From Desulfosarcina sp. (lineage in GTDB: Bacteria; Desulfobacterota; Desulfobacteria; Desulfobacterales; Desulfosarcinaceae): a stretch of 8,840 nt of DNA. Every line of letters starts with the position of its first letter. Position 1 is the first letter of the stretch. Of this stretch, positions 1 to 6,957 are shown piece after piece. A program made the translations under genes and the position numbers. The notes under the pieces are model-generated. The model saw nothing but the letters and a program-made list of their open reading frames with translations. It was not told the DNA's origin and did not search any database. Location of the stretch: positions 1 to 8,840 of the forward strand of contig DAOWNV010000098.1 in NCBI GenBank assembly GCA_030642405.1, read 5' to 3'.

Positions 1-424
1 CACAAAACCGTCCTAAACGGGTTTTTACAGACAAGCGGCCTGAAAATCGATAAAAAATTTTTTCTAACATACTGTCTATCAACTCCGGATGCGGCAACAG
101 ACCTGAACCACGCTTTTTTTTTGCAACCATGGGGAAAGGGCATCCCAGGTTCCAGTTGATCTCCGGATATCCCAGATCCAGCAGCGTGTCTGCCAAACAG
201 AGAAACTCGTCCGTATGATTGCTGAGGATTTGTGGGACAATAGGGATCCCGCGGTTCTGTTCCGGGAACAGATCCCTCAAGTGGGAAGGTTTGATACTCC
301 GGCCCTTTATCGATGTAACAAAGGGGGCAACCGCTTCACAGACGCCCTTAAAATGGCGTTGAAATGCGTTTCTGAATACGGCATCGGTAAAGCCGCGCAA
401 TGGAGCCATAATCAGATGTTTCAT
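1..424 (-). CDS. dus: tRNA-dihydrouridine synthase, N-terminal part (3' end outside window)
   Basis: This encodes the N-terminal 141 residues of an FMN-dependent tRNA-dihydrouridine synthase, which reduces uridine to 5,6-dihydrouridine in tRNA D-loop positions in the cytosol using NADPH. Reading the minus strand from ATG at 424-422, I see the opening FMN-barrel strand MAPLRGFTDAVFR (residues 6-18; family form MAxxxGxTDxxFR), then NWNLGCP at about 90-96 with the expected catalytic cysteine C95, then VKTRLG at 133-138 with the conserved lysine K134. The frame stays open to base 1. The family is usually 310-340 residues, so more than half is missing. The NLGCP-FPMV spacing resembles the Dus subgroup of Bacteroidota and some deltaproteobacteria rather than E. 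coli DusA/B; a DusC-like assignment is possible but not secure. The ribosome-binding site is weak (AGCGGG-like) and I see no convincing own promoter. It diverges from the sensor kinase gene. Confidence 0.9.
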   Translation of the reverse strand, partial: MKHLIMAPLRGFTDAVFRNAFQRHFKGVCEAVAPFVTSIKGRSIKPSHLRDLFPEQNRGIPIVPQILSNHTDEFLCLADTLLDLGYPEINWNLGCPFPMVAKKKRGSGLLPHPELIDSMLEKIFYRFSGRLSVKTRLGRFC

Positions 425-472
425 CCGCTGTTCCCGCTTTTTACTTGAAAGAATCTTAGGTATAGGGTTAAT

Positions 473-502
473 TTGACACATTGAAATCTCATGATGTACA
501 GT
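473..502 (+). promoter_or_regulatory. Possible sigma-70 promoter for the sensor kinase gene
   Basis: A perfect -35 hexamer TTGACA lies at 473-478. A TACAGT -10-like hexamer (4/6 match) lies at 497-502 with an 18-base spacer. This would place transcription start near 509, about 95 bases before the preferred start codon at 605, in the divergent gap between dus and the kinase gene. The -10 match is only fair, so this is a candidate. Confidence 0.3.
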
Positions 503-604
503 TGGCCAAGACTATGGATCTTTCGTTGAACGATTGTTGCATCCGCCATCGAATAGCGTACCGAGCTTGACTTGATGCCGCCACTTCTAAAGAAAGTTGC
601 CTGT

Positions 605-3600
605 ATGAAATTCACCATATCCATTCGTTGGGCGCTAATCACTGGTTTTTTGGGATTGATCTGGGGGACCCACCTGATCACCACTACCTCTTCTTACATC
701 ACCTCCCAGGAGGTACTTCGCCGGCATGCCCGTGACATTATGCAGAACATTGCTCAACTGGCAATGGAGCAATCCCACAATCACCTGTTTCATGCCCAGA
801 GCGCTGCAGCCCTGACAAGACAACTGCTGGCATCCAATGTTGTTAGCAATCAGTCCAACCAAGTCGGTGCCCTTGAGCGGTATCTGCATGAACAGCTTTC
901 TATCAATCCGCATCTTGCCGGCATATATATTGGAACACCAAACGGAGACTTTTATGATGTCCGGCATTTCGATTCCAATGGTCAAGGAGGATATCGCACA
1001 AAACTGATCCTGAATACAACCCAGGGACGACGGGTTCGACAAATCTATCGCGATGATCAGTTTAGCACTCTTTCAGAAGAAACAAACATATCCGATCCCT
1101 ATGACCCACGAAAACGGCCATGGTATAAAAAAGCGACCGTAGAGAATCGCATTGTCTGGACAGACCCTTATATCTTCTACACCTCCCAGAAACCGGGAAT
1201 CACCATTGCCGGCCCCTTCTTCGGGCCGTCCGGTGAACTGAAAGGTGTCGTTGGCGTGGACATCGAAATCGAACAACTATCCATTTTCATCGGCAATCTT
1301 AAAATAGGAAAGCATGGCCGGGCATTTATGCTCAACAATAACGCCGATGTGGTTGCCTTTGGTGAAATGGACAAACTCATCATCAATGAAACCGGAGAGA
1401 GCGGTAGAGCCAGAATGGCAAAGATTTATGAAATAGACGATGCGTACAGCCGCAAGGCGTTTGAAGCCGCCGCCATAGAGACCGATGCGTCAGGAATGCT
1501 GATCATGAATGAGTCACGCTATGCCACGTTTTCCCACGAGGGAAGTGTATATCATGCCATGTTCACCCCATTTACCATGTCTAAATGGCCGTGGATCATC
1601 GGCGTTTACCTCCCCGAAGATGACTACCTCGGGGCCATCAAAGCCAATCGCCTTAATAATATCTTCGTAACCATGGGGATCTCTTTGCTGGGTGCGATCA
1701 TGGGAATATTTTTGGCCCGCGGCGCCACTCGCCCCATTTCGCAGTTGGGAAGAATGGCCGGCCGGATTAAAAAAAATCAAACCACACCATTGCCCAAAAT
1801 TCACTCGGTTTACACCGAGATACAGGAAACAGCGGACGCTTTTTCAGAAATGGGAATTGCTGTGGAAAAAAGCAAGAAGAAATATCAGGGTATTTTCAAT
1901 AACATTCAAGATGTCTATTACGAAACTTCCCTAAACGGCACTATCATCGAGATCAGTCCGTCCATTGAAAGGATTTCCAGTTATCGGCGCAAATCGCTGA
2001 TAGGCACAAATTTGAAAAAAATCTATGCGGATCATAGCCAAAGAGACCGTTTCATTCAGGCGCTGCTGAACAAAGGAAATGTCTACGATTATGAAGTGTT
2101 GTTCAAGGACAAGGACGGGACTGAATCTTACTGCTCGTTGCATTCTAAGCTGATCAAAACACCCAGCGGCAAGCCGTATCGTATCATAGGGTCTTTGCGG
2201 GACATCACAGATCGAAAACTGGCGGAACAGGCGCTGTTGGATCATCAAGATCAGCTTCAAACAGCCATCGAAGAGCGAACCTTGGAATTGCAAAGAGCAA
2301 ACGATGGTCTGGTCGCTCAGATAGAAAGGAGACGAACCACTGAAAATCAACTTCGGGTTAGTGAAAAGAAATATCGAACCATTTTAGACACAATCGAAGA
2401 GGCGTACTTTGAAATTGACCTTAACGCAACTATCATGTTCGTGAATGATGCGGCCTGCACAATCATGGGATATACCACCGAGGAATTGACCGGTATACAT
2501 TTCAGGCACTTTTCCGAGCACCGTCACACCCGGGAAATCATTCAAACCTTTAGTGCAATGGTCCGACACGGCAAACCTGTGGCTAATATCAACCATCGGG
2601 TTATCACAAAAACCGGAGATACCAAGGTACTGGAATTGAGTGCAACCTTGACCCATGACCCTTCCGGCATTGTAACCGGATTTCGCGGTCTGGCTCATGA
2701 CATTACCTCGAGGATCACAGCCCAAAAGGAGAAGGAAAATCTTCAGAAACAGCTCAACCATGCCCAACGGATGGAGGCAGTCGGCACTTTGGCAGGTGGT
2801 ATTGCGCATGACTTCAACAACCTGCTCATGGGTATCACAGGAAATGTCTCTCTGATCAGTATGAGCATTGACAAGAATAGTCCACAGATCGATTATTTAA
2901 ACGCCATCGATGAATGCGTGGAAAGCGGTGCATCTTTGACGCGCCAACTGCTTGGTTACGCGCGAGGCGGCAAATACCAGGTAACGGACGTCAATTTGAA
3001 CGACACGGTCAAACGGACTTCCAATCTGTTCGGCAGAACTAATAAGCAAATCGAAATTCAAAGCCGGTATCAAAAAAATATTTGGTCGGTCAAAGCCGAT
3101 CAAAGCCAGATCGATCAAGTACTGATCAACCTGTACGTAAATGCATGGCAAGCCATGACTGATGAGATGACGCTGATCCTGGCAACCGAAAATGTCATCT
3201 TGGACGAAAAAACCACCGCGCCATTTAACGTCCGGCCTGGTCCTTATGTTGCCGTGAGGGTTCAAGATCTGGGCACGGGCATTGAACCAAAAATCATAAA
3301 ACGCATATTCGAACCCTTTTTCACCACAAAAAAAATGGGCCGCGGTACCGGCATGGGATTGGCCTCTGCTTTTGGTATCATGAAAAATCATGAGGGATTC
3401 ATCGATATGAAAAGTGAGGTTGGAAGTGGAACGATTTTTACAATCTATCTACCTGCGATACAACAACCTGCTGAATCCAAGTCCCACGCGGACTGTGCTG
3501 TGTTTCCCCAAAAAGCGTCGGCCACCTTGCTGGTCGTAGATGATGAATCCTTTATCTTGGAGGCACTTACGGATATACTTAAAGAACTCGGATACAAGTC

Positions 3601-3898
3601 AATTCTTGCCGAAAACGGGCGCCGGGCCATTTCACAATTCGAAAAATATCACGACCAAATCGATGGGGTGCTTTTGGACATGATCATGCCGGACATGGAT
3701 GGCATCCAGGTAATGGACGCGCTGAGAAAAATCCGGCCGGGAATCAAGGTGATTCTAACCAGCGGATACAGCCTTGAAGGTCTTGATGAGAATAGCAGAG
3801 GGTCTGAGGGGGACGGCTTTATTCAAAAGCCTTACAAAATAAAGAAGCTGGCCACGGTATTAAATGAGGTGATAGGCAACCCAGGTGAAGAAGCATGA
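605..3898 (+). CDS. Membrane-bound hybrid sensor histidine kinase (dCache-HAMP-PAS-PAS-HisKA-HATPase-REC)
   Basis: This is a 1097-residue hybrid two-component sensor kinase of the inner membrane. Order of parts: TM helix about 6-26; periplasmic dCache-type sensing domain about 30-345, with the typical RPWYKKA and WTDPY motifs near 171-190; TM helix about 351-373; HAMP linker about 373-423; PAS1 about 424-540; a coiled coil about 540-585; PAS2 about 586-705; HisKA with H-box GGIAHDFNN (phospho-acceptor H735); HATPase with N-box N846, D888 in DLGTGI, FEPFF at 902-906 and GRGTGMGL at 912-919; and a C-terminal receiver with acidic pair D979/D980, phospho-acceptor D1025 and K1075. All catalytic residues are present. 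I chose ATG 605 because AAGAAAG lies 8 bases upstream and TM1 follows directly; TTG 572 and ATG 575 are in frame and would add 10-11 residues. The gene stands alone, with no response regulator or output gene beside it, so the signal and target are unknown. Cache domains of this kind usually bind small organic ligands. Confidence 0.93.
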   Translation: MKFTISIRWALITGFLGLIWGTHLITTTSSYITSQEVLRRHARDIMQNIAQLAMEQSHNHLFHAQSAAALTRQLLASNVVSNQSNQVGALERYLHEQLSINPHLAGIYIGTPNGDFYDVRHFDSNGQGGYRTKLILNTTQGRRVRQIYRDDQFSTLSEETNISDPYDPRKRPWYKKATVENRIVWTDPYIFYTSQKPGITIAGPFFGPSGELKGVVGVDIEIEQLSIFIGNLKIGKHGRAFMLNNNADVVAFGEMDKLIINETGESGRARMAKIYEIDDAYSRKAFEAAAIETDASGMLIMNESRYATFSHEGSVYHAMFTPFTMSKWPWIIGVYLPEDDYLGAIKANRLNNIFVTMGISLLGAIMGIFLARGATRPISQLGRMAGRIKKNQTTPLPKIHSVYTEIQETADAFSEMGIAVEKSKKKYQGIFNNIQDVYYETSLNGTIIEISPSIERISSYRRKSLIGTNLKKIYADHSQRDRFIQALLNKGNVYDYEVLFKDKDGTESYCSLHSKLIKTPSGKPYRIIGSLRDITDRKLAEQALLDHQDQLQTAIEERTLELQRANDGLVAQIERRRTTENQLRVSEKKYRTILDTIEEAYFEIDLNATIMFVNDAACTIMGYTTEELTGIHFRHFSEHRHTREIIQTFSAMVRHGKPVANINHRVITKTGDTKVLELSATLTHDPSGIVTGFRGLAHDITSRITAQKEKENLQKQLNHAQRMEAVGTLAGGIAHDFNNLLMGITGNVSLISMSIDKNSPQIDYLNAIDECVESGASLTRQLLGYARGGKYQVTDVNLNDTVKRTSNLFGRTNKQIEIQSRYQKNIWSVKADQSQIDQVLINLYVNAWQAMTDEMTLILATENVILDEKTTAPFNVRPGPYVAVRVQDLGTGIEPKIIKRIFEPFFTTKKMGRGTGMGLASAFGIMKNHEGFIDMKSEVGSGTIFTIYLPAIQQPAESKSHADCAVFPQKASATLLVVDDESFILEALTDILKELGYKSILAENGRRAISQFEKYHDQIDGVLLDMIMPDMDGIQVMDALRKIRPGIKVILTSGYSLEGLDENSRGSEGDGFIQKPYKIKKLATVLNEVIGNPGEEA

Positions 3899-3927
3899 AA
3901 AAATAAAAGTGGCTTCATTTAAAACGG

Positions 3928-3966
3928 AAAAACCCCGCTGCCTAACGTAAACTGCGGGGTTTTTTC
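3928..3966 (+). terminator. Intrinsic terminator, probably bidirectional
   Basis: An 11-base perfect stem, AAAAACCCCGC (3928-3938) with GCGGGGTTTTT (3954-3964), encloses a 15-base loop and is followed by T and C, then a further T-run at 3967-3972. On the plus strand it ends the kinase transcript 30 bases after its stop. The A-tract on the left becomes a U-tract on the minus strand, so it can also end the convergent PxxKW gene, whose stop is at 3982. Confidence 0.88.
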
Positions 3967-3981
3967 TTTTTTGGTAAAAGA

Positions 3982-4260
3982 CTATTGTCTGGAACGCTTG
4001 GACGCCTTCAAGGGGTTGACCTTCTGCGCCTTCTCATCCATGCTTGTACTTATGTGGGTAGCCAAATTACAGTTACCATTTTTCCACTTTGTGGTGGGCT
4101 CGGGACAGGCAGAGCAATACCAGCCGGACGAGACCTCTTCCGTGCGCTTGCATCCTTTGCACTGTTCAATGATTTCATAGCACACCCCACCTTTATATCC
4201 GCATCCTTTCGCTGTCATAAAAGCGCATTCACTGCCGTTTCGTACCGTTGTACACTTCAT
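3982..4260 (-). CDS. Small PxxKW-type cysteine-rich protein, function unknown
   Basis: This encodes a 92-residue soluble protein with nine cysteines at positions 3, 12, 20, 27, 34, 37, 49, 52 and 64. They include CKGC (34-37) and CSAC (49-52), two CxxC pairs of the type that bind zinc or an iron-sulfur cluster. The motif PTTKW (55-59) is followed by GNCNLATH (62-69). This matches what I recall as the PxxKW cysteine-rich family of deltaproteobacteria, whose function is not known to me. There is no signal peptide or membrane segment, and residues after about 75 form a Lys/Arg-rich tail. The regular cysteine spacing, the strong upstream promoter and the shared terminator show this strand is the coding one; the plus-strand reading frames across the same bases lack such features. 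Start ATG is at 4260-4258, with AGGA 4 bases upstream and a second purine run GGGAGG 10 bases upstream. Metal binding is inference from the cysteines. Confidence 0.85.
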   Translation of the reverse strand: MKCTTVRNGSECAFMTAKGCGYKGGVCYEIIEQCKGCKRTEEVSSGWYCSACPEPTTKWKNGNCNLATHISTSMDEKAQKVNPLKASKRSRQ

Positions 4261-4324
4261 TTTTCCTAATACCTCCCGAAGGTGACCTAATTGTAACCCG
4301 TCAATGAGTTAAATGAATAAGTAA

Positions 4325-4356
4325 AAAGGCCAAAAAGAAGAATTCTTTCGGCCTTT
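4325..4356 (-). terminator. Terminator-like hairpin in the leader of the PxxKW gene
   Basis: AAAGGCC (4325-4331) pairs perfectly with GGCCTTT (4350-4356). Inside it AAAGAA (4334-4339) pairs with TTCTTT (4343-4348), leaving a three-base loop and a small bulge. Read on the minus strand, the stem is followed directly by a U-tract (GGCCUUUUUAC), as in an intrinsic terminator; read on the plus strand it is followed by TTTCC only. It begins about 8 bases after the predicted minus-strand transcription start and lies about 65 bases before the PxxKW start codon. It could be an attenuator, the end of a very short RNA, or a 5' stabilising stem. Confidence 0.55.
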
Positions 4357-4370
4357 CCAAAAACCTTTAA

Positions 4371-4399
4371 TATATATGTATAGAAATCTTGTTTGTCAA
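4371..4399 (-). promoter_or_regulatory. Near-consensus sigma-70 promoter, minus strand
   Basis: On the minus strand, TTGACA (4399-4394, 6/6) is followed after exactly 17 bases by TATATA (4376-4371, 5/6). The predicted start is near 4364, giving a leader of about 104 bases to the PxxKW start codon. It is the best promoter match in the window. The leader also holds a small stem, ACCT/AGGT (4271-4274 with 4280-4283), that overlaps the upstream GGGAGG purine run. Confidence 0.6.
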
Positions 4400-4453
4400 G
4401 CTCTTTTCATACCGGATTGACTTTTAGGATAAAAAGGCTATTGTTGAACATCA

Positions 4454-4483
4454 TTGAAAAGAGAGCGACACTCTTTGTATATT
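4454..4483 (+). promoter_or_regulatory. Candidate promoter for the kdsD-pfk operon
   Basis: TTGAAA (4454-4459, 5/6) and TATATT (4478-4483, 5/6) are separated by 18 bases, placing transcription start near 4490, about 64 bases before kdsD. A second candidate lies just upstream: TTGACT (4417-4422) with TATTGT (4439-4444) and a 16-base spacer. I cannot choose firmly between them; one or both may be used. Together with the minus-strand promoter at 4371-4399 they make this a divergent control region. Confidence 0.4.
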
Positions 4484-4533
4484 ATCGTACCTCTATCAAT
4501 CATCAAGTCGTGTTTATCAAATAAAGGATGAGC

Positions 4534-4554
4534 ATGAAACAGGAATCCCACTAA
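4534..4554 (+). CDS. Possible six-codon upstream ORF overlapping the kdsD start
   Basis: ATG at 4534 opens a frame of six codons (MKQESH) ending in TAA at 4552-4554, which shares its last base with the kdsD ATG (TAATG). AAGGA at 4524-4528 lies 5 bases before this ATG, a well-placed ribosome-binding site. The kdsD site AGGAA (4541-4545) lies inside the mini-ORF. ATG 4528 is in frame but too close to the purine run. The arrangement fits translational coupling of kdsD. At this length it could be chance, and coding cannot be shown from sequence alone. Confidence 0.25.
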   Translation: MKQESH

Positions 4555-5549
4555 TGACCATAGAAGAAGCACGCAGGGTTCTTCAAATTGAAGCGGAAGG
4601 TATACTACGGTTGATGGATCGTCTGGACCATAGGTTTGACCGGATGGTGGAGGCTGTTTTGGGAACCAGAGGGAGGGTCATCGTCTCCGGTATAGGAAAA
4701 TCCGGGCTTGTGGGAAGAAAAATCAGTGCCACACTGAACAGCACGGGAACGCGCTCCTTGTTTCTGCACCCTGTGGAAGCGATGCACGGGGACCTGGGCA
4801 TGGTAAGCGCGGATGATATCTTTATGGCCATGTCCTACAGCGGGGAAACCGGAGAGTTGAACATCCTAATGCCTAGCATTCAAAACATAGGATGCACCAT
4901 CATCTCCATGACGGGAAACCCATCGTCTACGCTTGCTAAACACAGCGATATCATCATTGATGTGAGTGTGGAAAAAGAAGCATGCCCACTTGGCCTTGCA
5001 CCAACTGCCAGTACAACGGCGCTTTTGGCCATGGGGGATGCCCTGGCAGTGGTCCTGATTAACAAAAAACACTTCAAAACAAGCGATTTTAAAAAGTTCC
5101 ACCCCGGTGGCGCGTTGGGCCGGCGGCTATCCAGCCAGGTAAAAGACATCATGTTCAGCGGTGAAGCGGTCCCCATTGCAAGTCTTTCGGTTTCCATGCA
5201 GGATGCCGTAGAGGAGATGGATCGCCATGGACTTGGTGCGTTGATCATCGTTCACAAGGATCGGAAACTGGCGGGAATCCTCACCGATGGTGATCTAAGA
5301 CGGTTGATTACACAAAAAAAACCGGTTTTCGAACAGGCCCTGTCAACAGTGATGACACCCTCGCCCCTTCATGTTTTCTCTTACACCCCTGCTTTTGATG
5401 CCCTCAACATCATGGAAAAGCATGAGATTACCGTGCTGCCGATTATCGATGACGACCAACGGGTTGTAGGAATATTACATCTGCACGATATTCTGGGAAA
5501 AGGAGAGTTCAAATTCAACGGCTACGCTCCCGAAAAAGGGACAACCTGA
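4554..5549 (+). CDS. kdsD: D-arabinose-5-phosphate isomerase
   Basis: This cytosolic enzyme interconverts D-ribulose 5-phosphate and D-arabinose 5-phosphate, the first step toward Kdo for lipopolysaccharide. The 331-residue length matches E. coli KdsD (328). The SIS domain (about 35-170) carries GIGKSG (46-51), HGDLGM (78-83), SGETGE (96-101) and KEACPLGLAPT (141-151). By alignment from memory with the E. coli enzyme, the active-site residues K59, E111, E152 and H193 correspond to K49, E101, E142 and H183 here, all present; HPGGALGR follows at 183-190. Two CBS domains follow (about 200-260 and 268-325), with TDGDLRR and HLHDIL motifs. Start ATG 4554 has AGGAA 8 bases upstream. The pfk gene begins 27 bases downstream on the same strand with a strong ribosome-binding site, so the two are likely co-transcribed. 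waaA, which uses the end product of the pathway, converges from the right. GutQ is a close paralog, but the Kdo context favours KdsD. Confidence 0.93.
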   Translation: MTIEEARRVLQIEAEGILRLMDRLDHRFDRMVEAVLGTRGRVIVSGIGKSGLVGRKISATLNSTGTRSLFLHPVEAMHGDLGMVSADDIFMAMSYSGETGELNILMPSIQNIGCTIISMTGNPSSTLAKHSDIIIDVSVEKEACPLGLAPTASTTALLAMGDALAVVLINKKHFKTSDFKKFHPGGALGRRLSSQVKDIMFSGEAVPIASLSVSMQDAVEEMDRHGLGALIIVHKDRKLAGILTDGDLRRLITQKKPVFEQALSTVMTPSPLHVFSYTPAFDALNIMEKHEITVLPIIDDDQRVVGILHLHDILGKGEFKFNGYAPEKGTT

Positions 5550-5576
5550 CAAAACCATCCAACAGCGGAGGAAATG

Positions 5577-6902
5577 ATGAAGGAAAAAACCATCGTAACG
5601 CGTATCCGAACGCTGGGAGAAGCAAAAATACCGTCGCCCATGCTGACTATCGAGCACGGGGCCTCTGAAACCTTATTTGTTTCAGATGAAGAGAAAGTAC
5701 TGATCAACATCAAACGGGCGAGCGTTCAATCGATGATAGAAAGAGGCGAGACGCCGCAGGCCTTCGAACTTGCAGGCCCAAGACAAAAGGTATTTTTTGA
5801 CGCTTCCAAACTAAAATGCGCCATTGTTACCTGCGGTGGTCTTTGCCCCGGTCTAAACGACATTATCCGTGCGATTGTTCTGGAACTTCACTATCGATAC
5901 GGCGTGAAAAGCATTTTCGGCATACGCCACGGATTGGAAGGATTTATCCCCGATTTCAATCACGACTTTCTCGATCTGACGCCATCAAAGGTCACAGCCA
6001 TCATGGATATGGGAGGGTCGATCATAGGGTCGTCCCGTGGTGCACAAGACATCGACCGGGTAGTGGATTGTCTGGAACTCAACCATATCGGCATTTTATT
6101 CATGGTAGGTGGAGATGGTACGCTGATGGCGGCGTCCAGGATTGTAGATATCATTACCCAGCGGAAACTGAACATCAGTGTGGTTGGTATTCCAAAAACA
6201 ATTGACAATGATATTCACCTTGTCTCCCGATCGTTCGGTTTTGATACGGCAGTCGATGTTGCCCGAATGGCTATCCAAAGCGCCCATAACGAAGCCATCG
6301 CTTACCCAAGCGGTGTGGGTCTGATCAAACTTATGGGCCGACATTCCGGCTTTATTGCCGCCACGGCAGCCCTTGCCCAACAGGACGCAAATTTTGTACT
6401 GATCCCCGAGGTGGATTTCGATCTGGATGGCCCCAAAGGGTTGTTAGCCGCGTTGGAAGCCAGGATAATCGACAGAGGACATGCGGTGATTGTCGTTGCC
6501 GAAGGAGCCGGCCAGAAATTTTTCGATAACGAGGATAATCTTCGGGATGCGTCGGGAAATATTCGGCTCAACGATATCGGTCCTTTTTTAAGGGACCGTA
6601 TTAAAGACAGTTTCGCCGAAAAAAGCCTTCCCTTGAATATTAAATATATCGATCCGAGCTATATGATTCGAAGCCTTCCGGCCAATGCCAACGACAGCGT
6701 TTTCTGCGGCTTTTTAGGTAGAGATGCCGTACATGCGGGAATGGCCGGAAAAACCCGTCTGGTCATAGGACACTGGAACAATCATTTCGTTCACCTGCCC
6801 ATGGAAGCCACAGCAGGAAAGAGAAAACAAGTGACACCCAATGGTAAATTGTGGACAACCGTTCTGGAGTCGACAGGCCAATCATCCTTAAAAAACGAAT
6901 AA
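5577..6902 (+). CDS. 6-phosphofructokinase, plant/treponemal-type pfkA family, probably ATP-dependent
   Basis: This 441-residue cytosolic enzyme is predicted to phosphorylate fructose 6-phosphate to fructose 1,6-bisphosphate. An N-terminal extension of about 75 residues precedes the PFK core, making it longer than the 320-residue E. coli PfkA. Core motifs are CGGLCPGLN (86-94), GGDGT (178-182), PKTIDND (206-212; catalytic-base aspartate D210), SFGFDTA, MGRHSGFIA (253-261), EGAG, and MIRSLPANANDS near the C-terminus. Glycine at G181 (E. coli G104) is the ATP-enzyme state, whereas K207 (E. coli G124) is lysine as in pyrophosphate enzymes. This mix is known in plant, trypanosomatid and Treponema TP0108-type PFKs, which use ATP, so ATP is the better guess. 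ATG 5577 is preferred because GGAGG (5567-5571) is 5 bases upstream; ATG 5574 is only 2 bases away from it. The gene follows kdsD closely in the same operon and converges on waaA. Confidence 0.9.
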   Translation: MKEKTIVTRIRTLGEAKIPSPMLTIEHGASETLFVSDEEKVLINIKRASVQSMIERGETPQAFELAGPRQKVFFDASKLKCAIVTCGGLCPGLNDIIRAIVLELHYRYGVKSIFGIRHGLEGFIPDFNHDFLDLTPSKVTAIMDMGGSIIGSSRGAQDIDRVVDCLELNHIGILFMVGGDGTLMAASRIVDIITQRKLNISVVGIPKTIDNDIHLVSRSFGFDTAVDVARMAIQSAHNEAIAYPSGVGLIKLMGRHSGFIAATAALAQQDANFVLIPEVDFDLDGPKGLLAALEARIIDRGHAVIVVAEGAGQKFFDNEDNLRDASGNIRLNDIGPFLRDRIKDSFAEKSLPLNIKYIDPSYMIRSLPANANDSVFCGFLGRDAVHAGMAGKTRLVIGHWNNHFVHLPMEATAGKRKQVTPNGKLWTTVLESTGQSSLKNE

Positions 6903-6957
6903 GGATTGGGGATGAAATTCACAATCTGAAGGGTTGGGGATCAATTCTACGAATCTG
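6901..6957. repeat. Imperfect tandem repeat, two copies of about 28 bases
   Basis: Copy 1 (6901-6928) and copy 2 (6929-6957) abut and share the pattern AAGGxTTGGGGAT, then an A/T-rich stretch, ending in AATCTG; one gap and a few substitutions separate them. The repeat fills the gap between the converging pfk and waaA stops. Copy 1 begins within the pfk stop codon, and copy 2 runs over the waaA stop (6947-6949) into its last codons. There is no intrinsic terminator in this gap. Confidence 0.65.

Noticed and set aside
215..448. Plus-strand 77-codon frame near the left edge
   Set aside because: It is antisense to the clearly coding dus gene, whose catalytic motifs are read from the other strand.
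421..684. Minus-strand frame of 87 codons whose stop overlaps the dus start as ATGA
   Set aside because: Its first 80 bases lie antisense to the kinase N-terminus, it has no recognisable domain, and the ATGA overlap alone is weak evidence.
2897..3391. 164-codon minus-strand frame within the kinase ATPase domain
   Set aside because: It is antisense to the HisKA/HATPase motifs, which are intact on the plus strand; no plausible product.
3971..4269. Two plus-strand frames of 69 and 94 codons across the PxxKW gene
   Set aside because: They are shadows of the minus-strand Cys-rich gene, with no ribosome-binding site of note and no family resemblance.
6884..6906. Small hairpin ATCCTT/AAGGAT at the end of pfk, considered as a terminator
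   Set aside because: The stem is only six weak base pairs with an 11-base loop and no following T-run on either strand.
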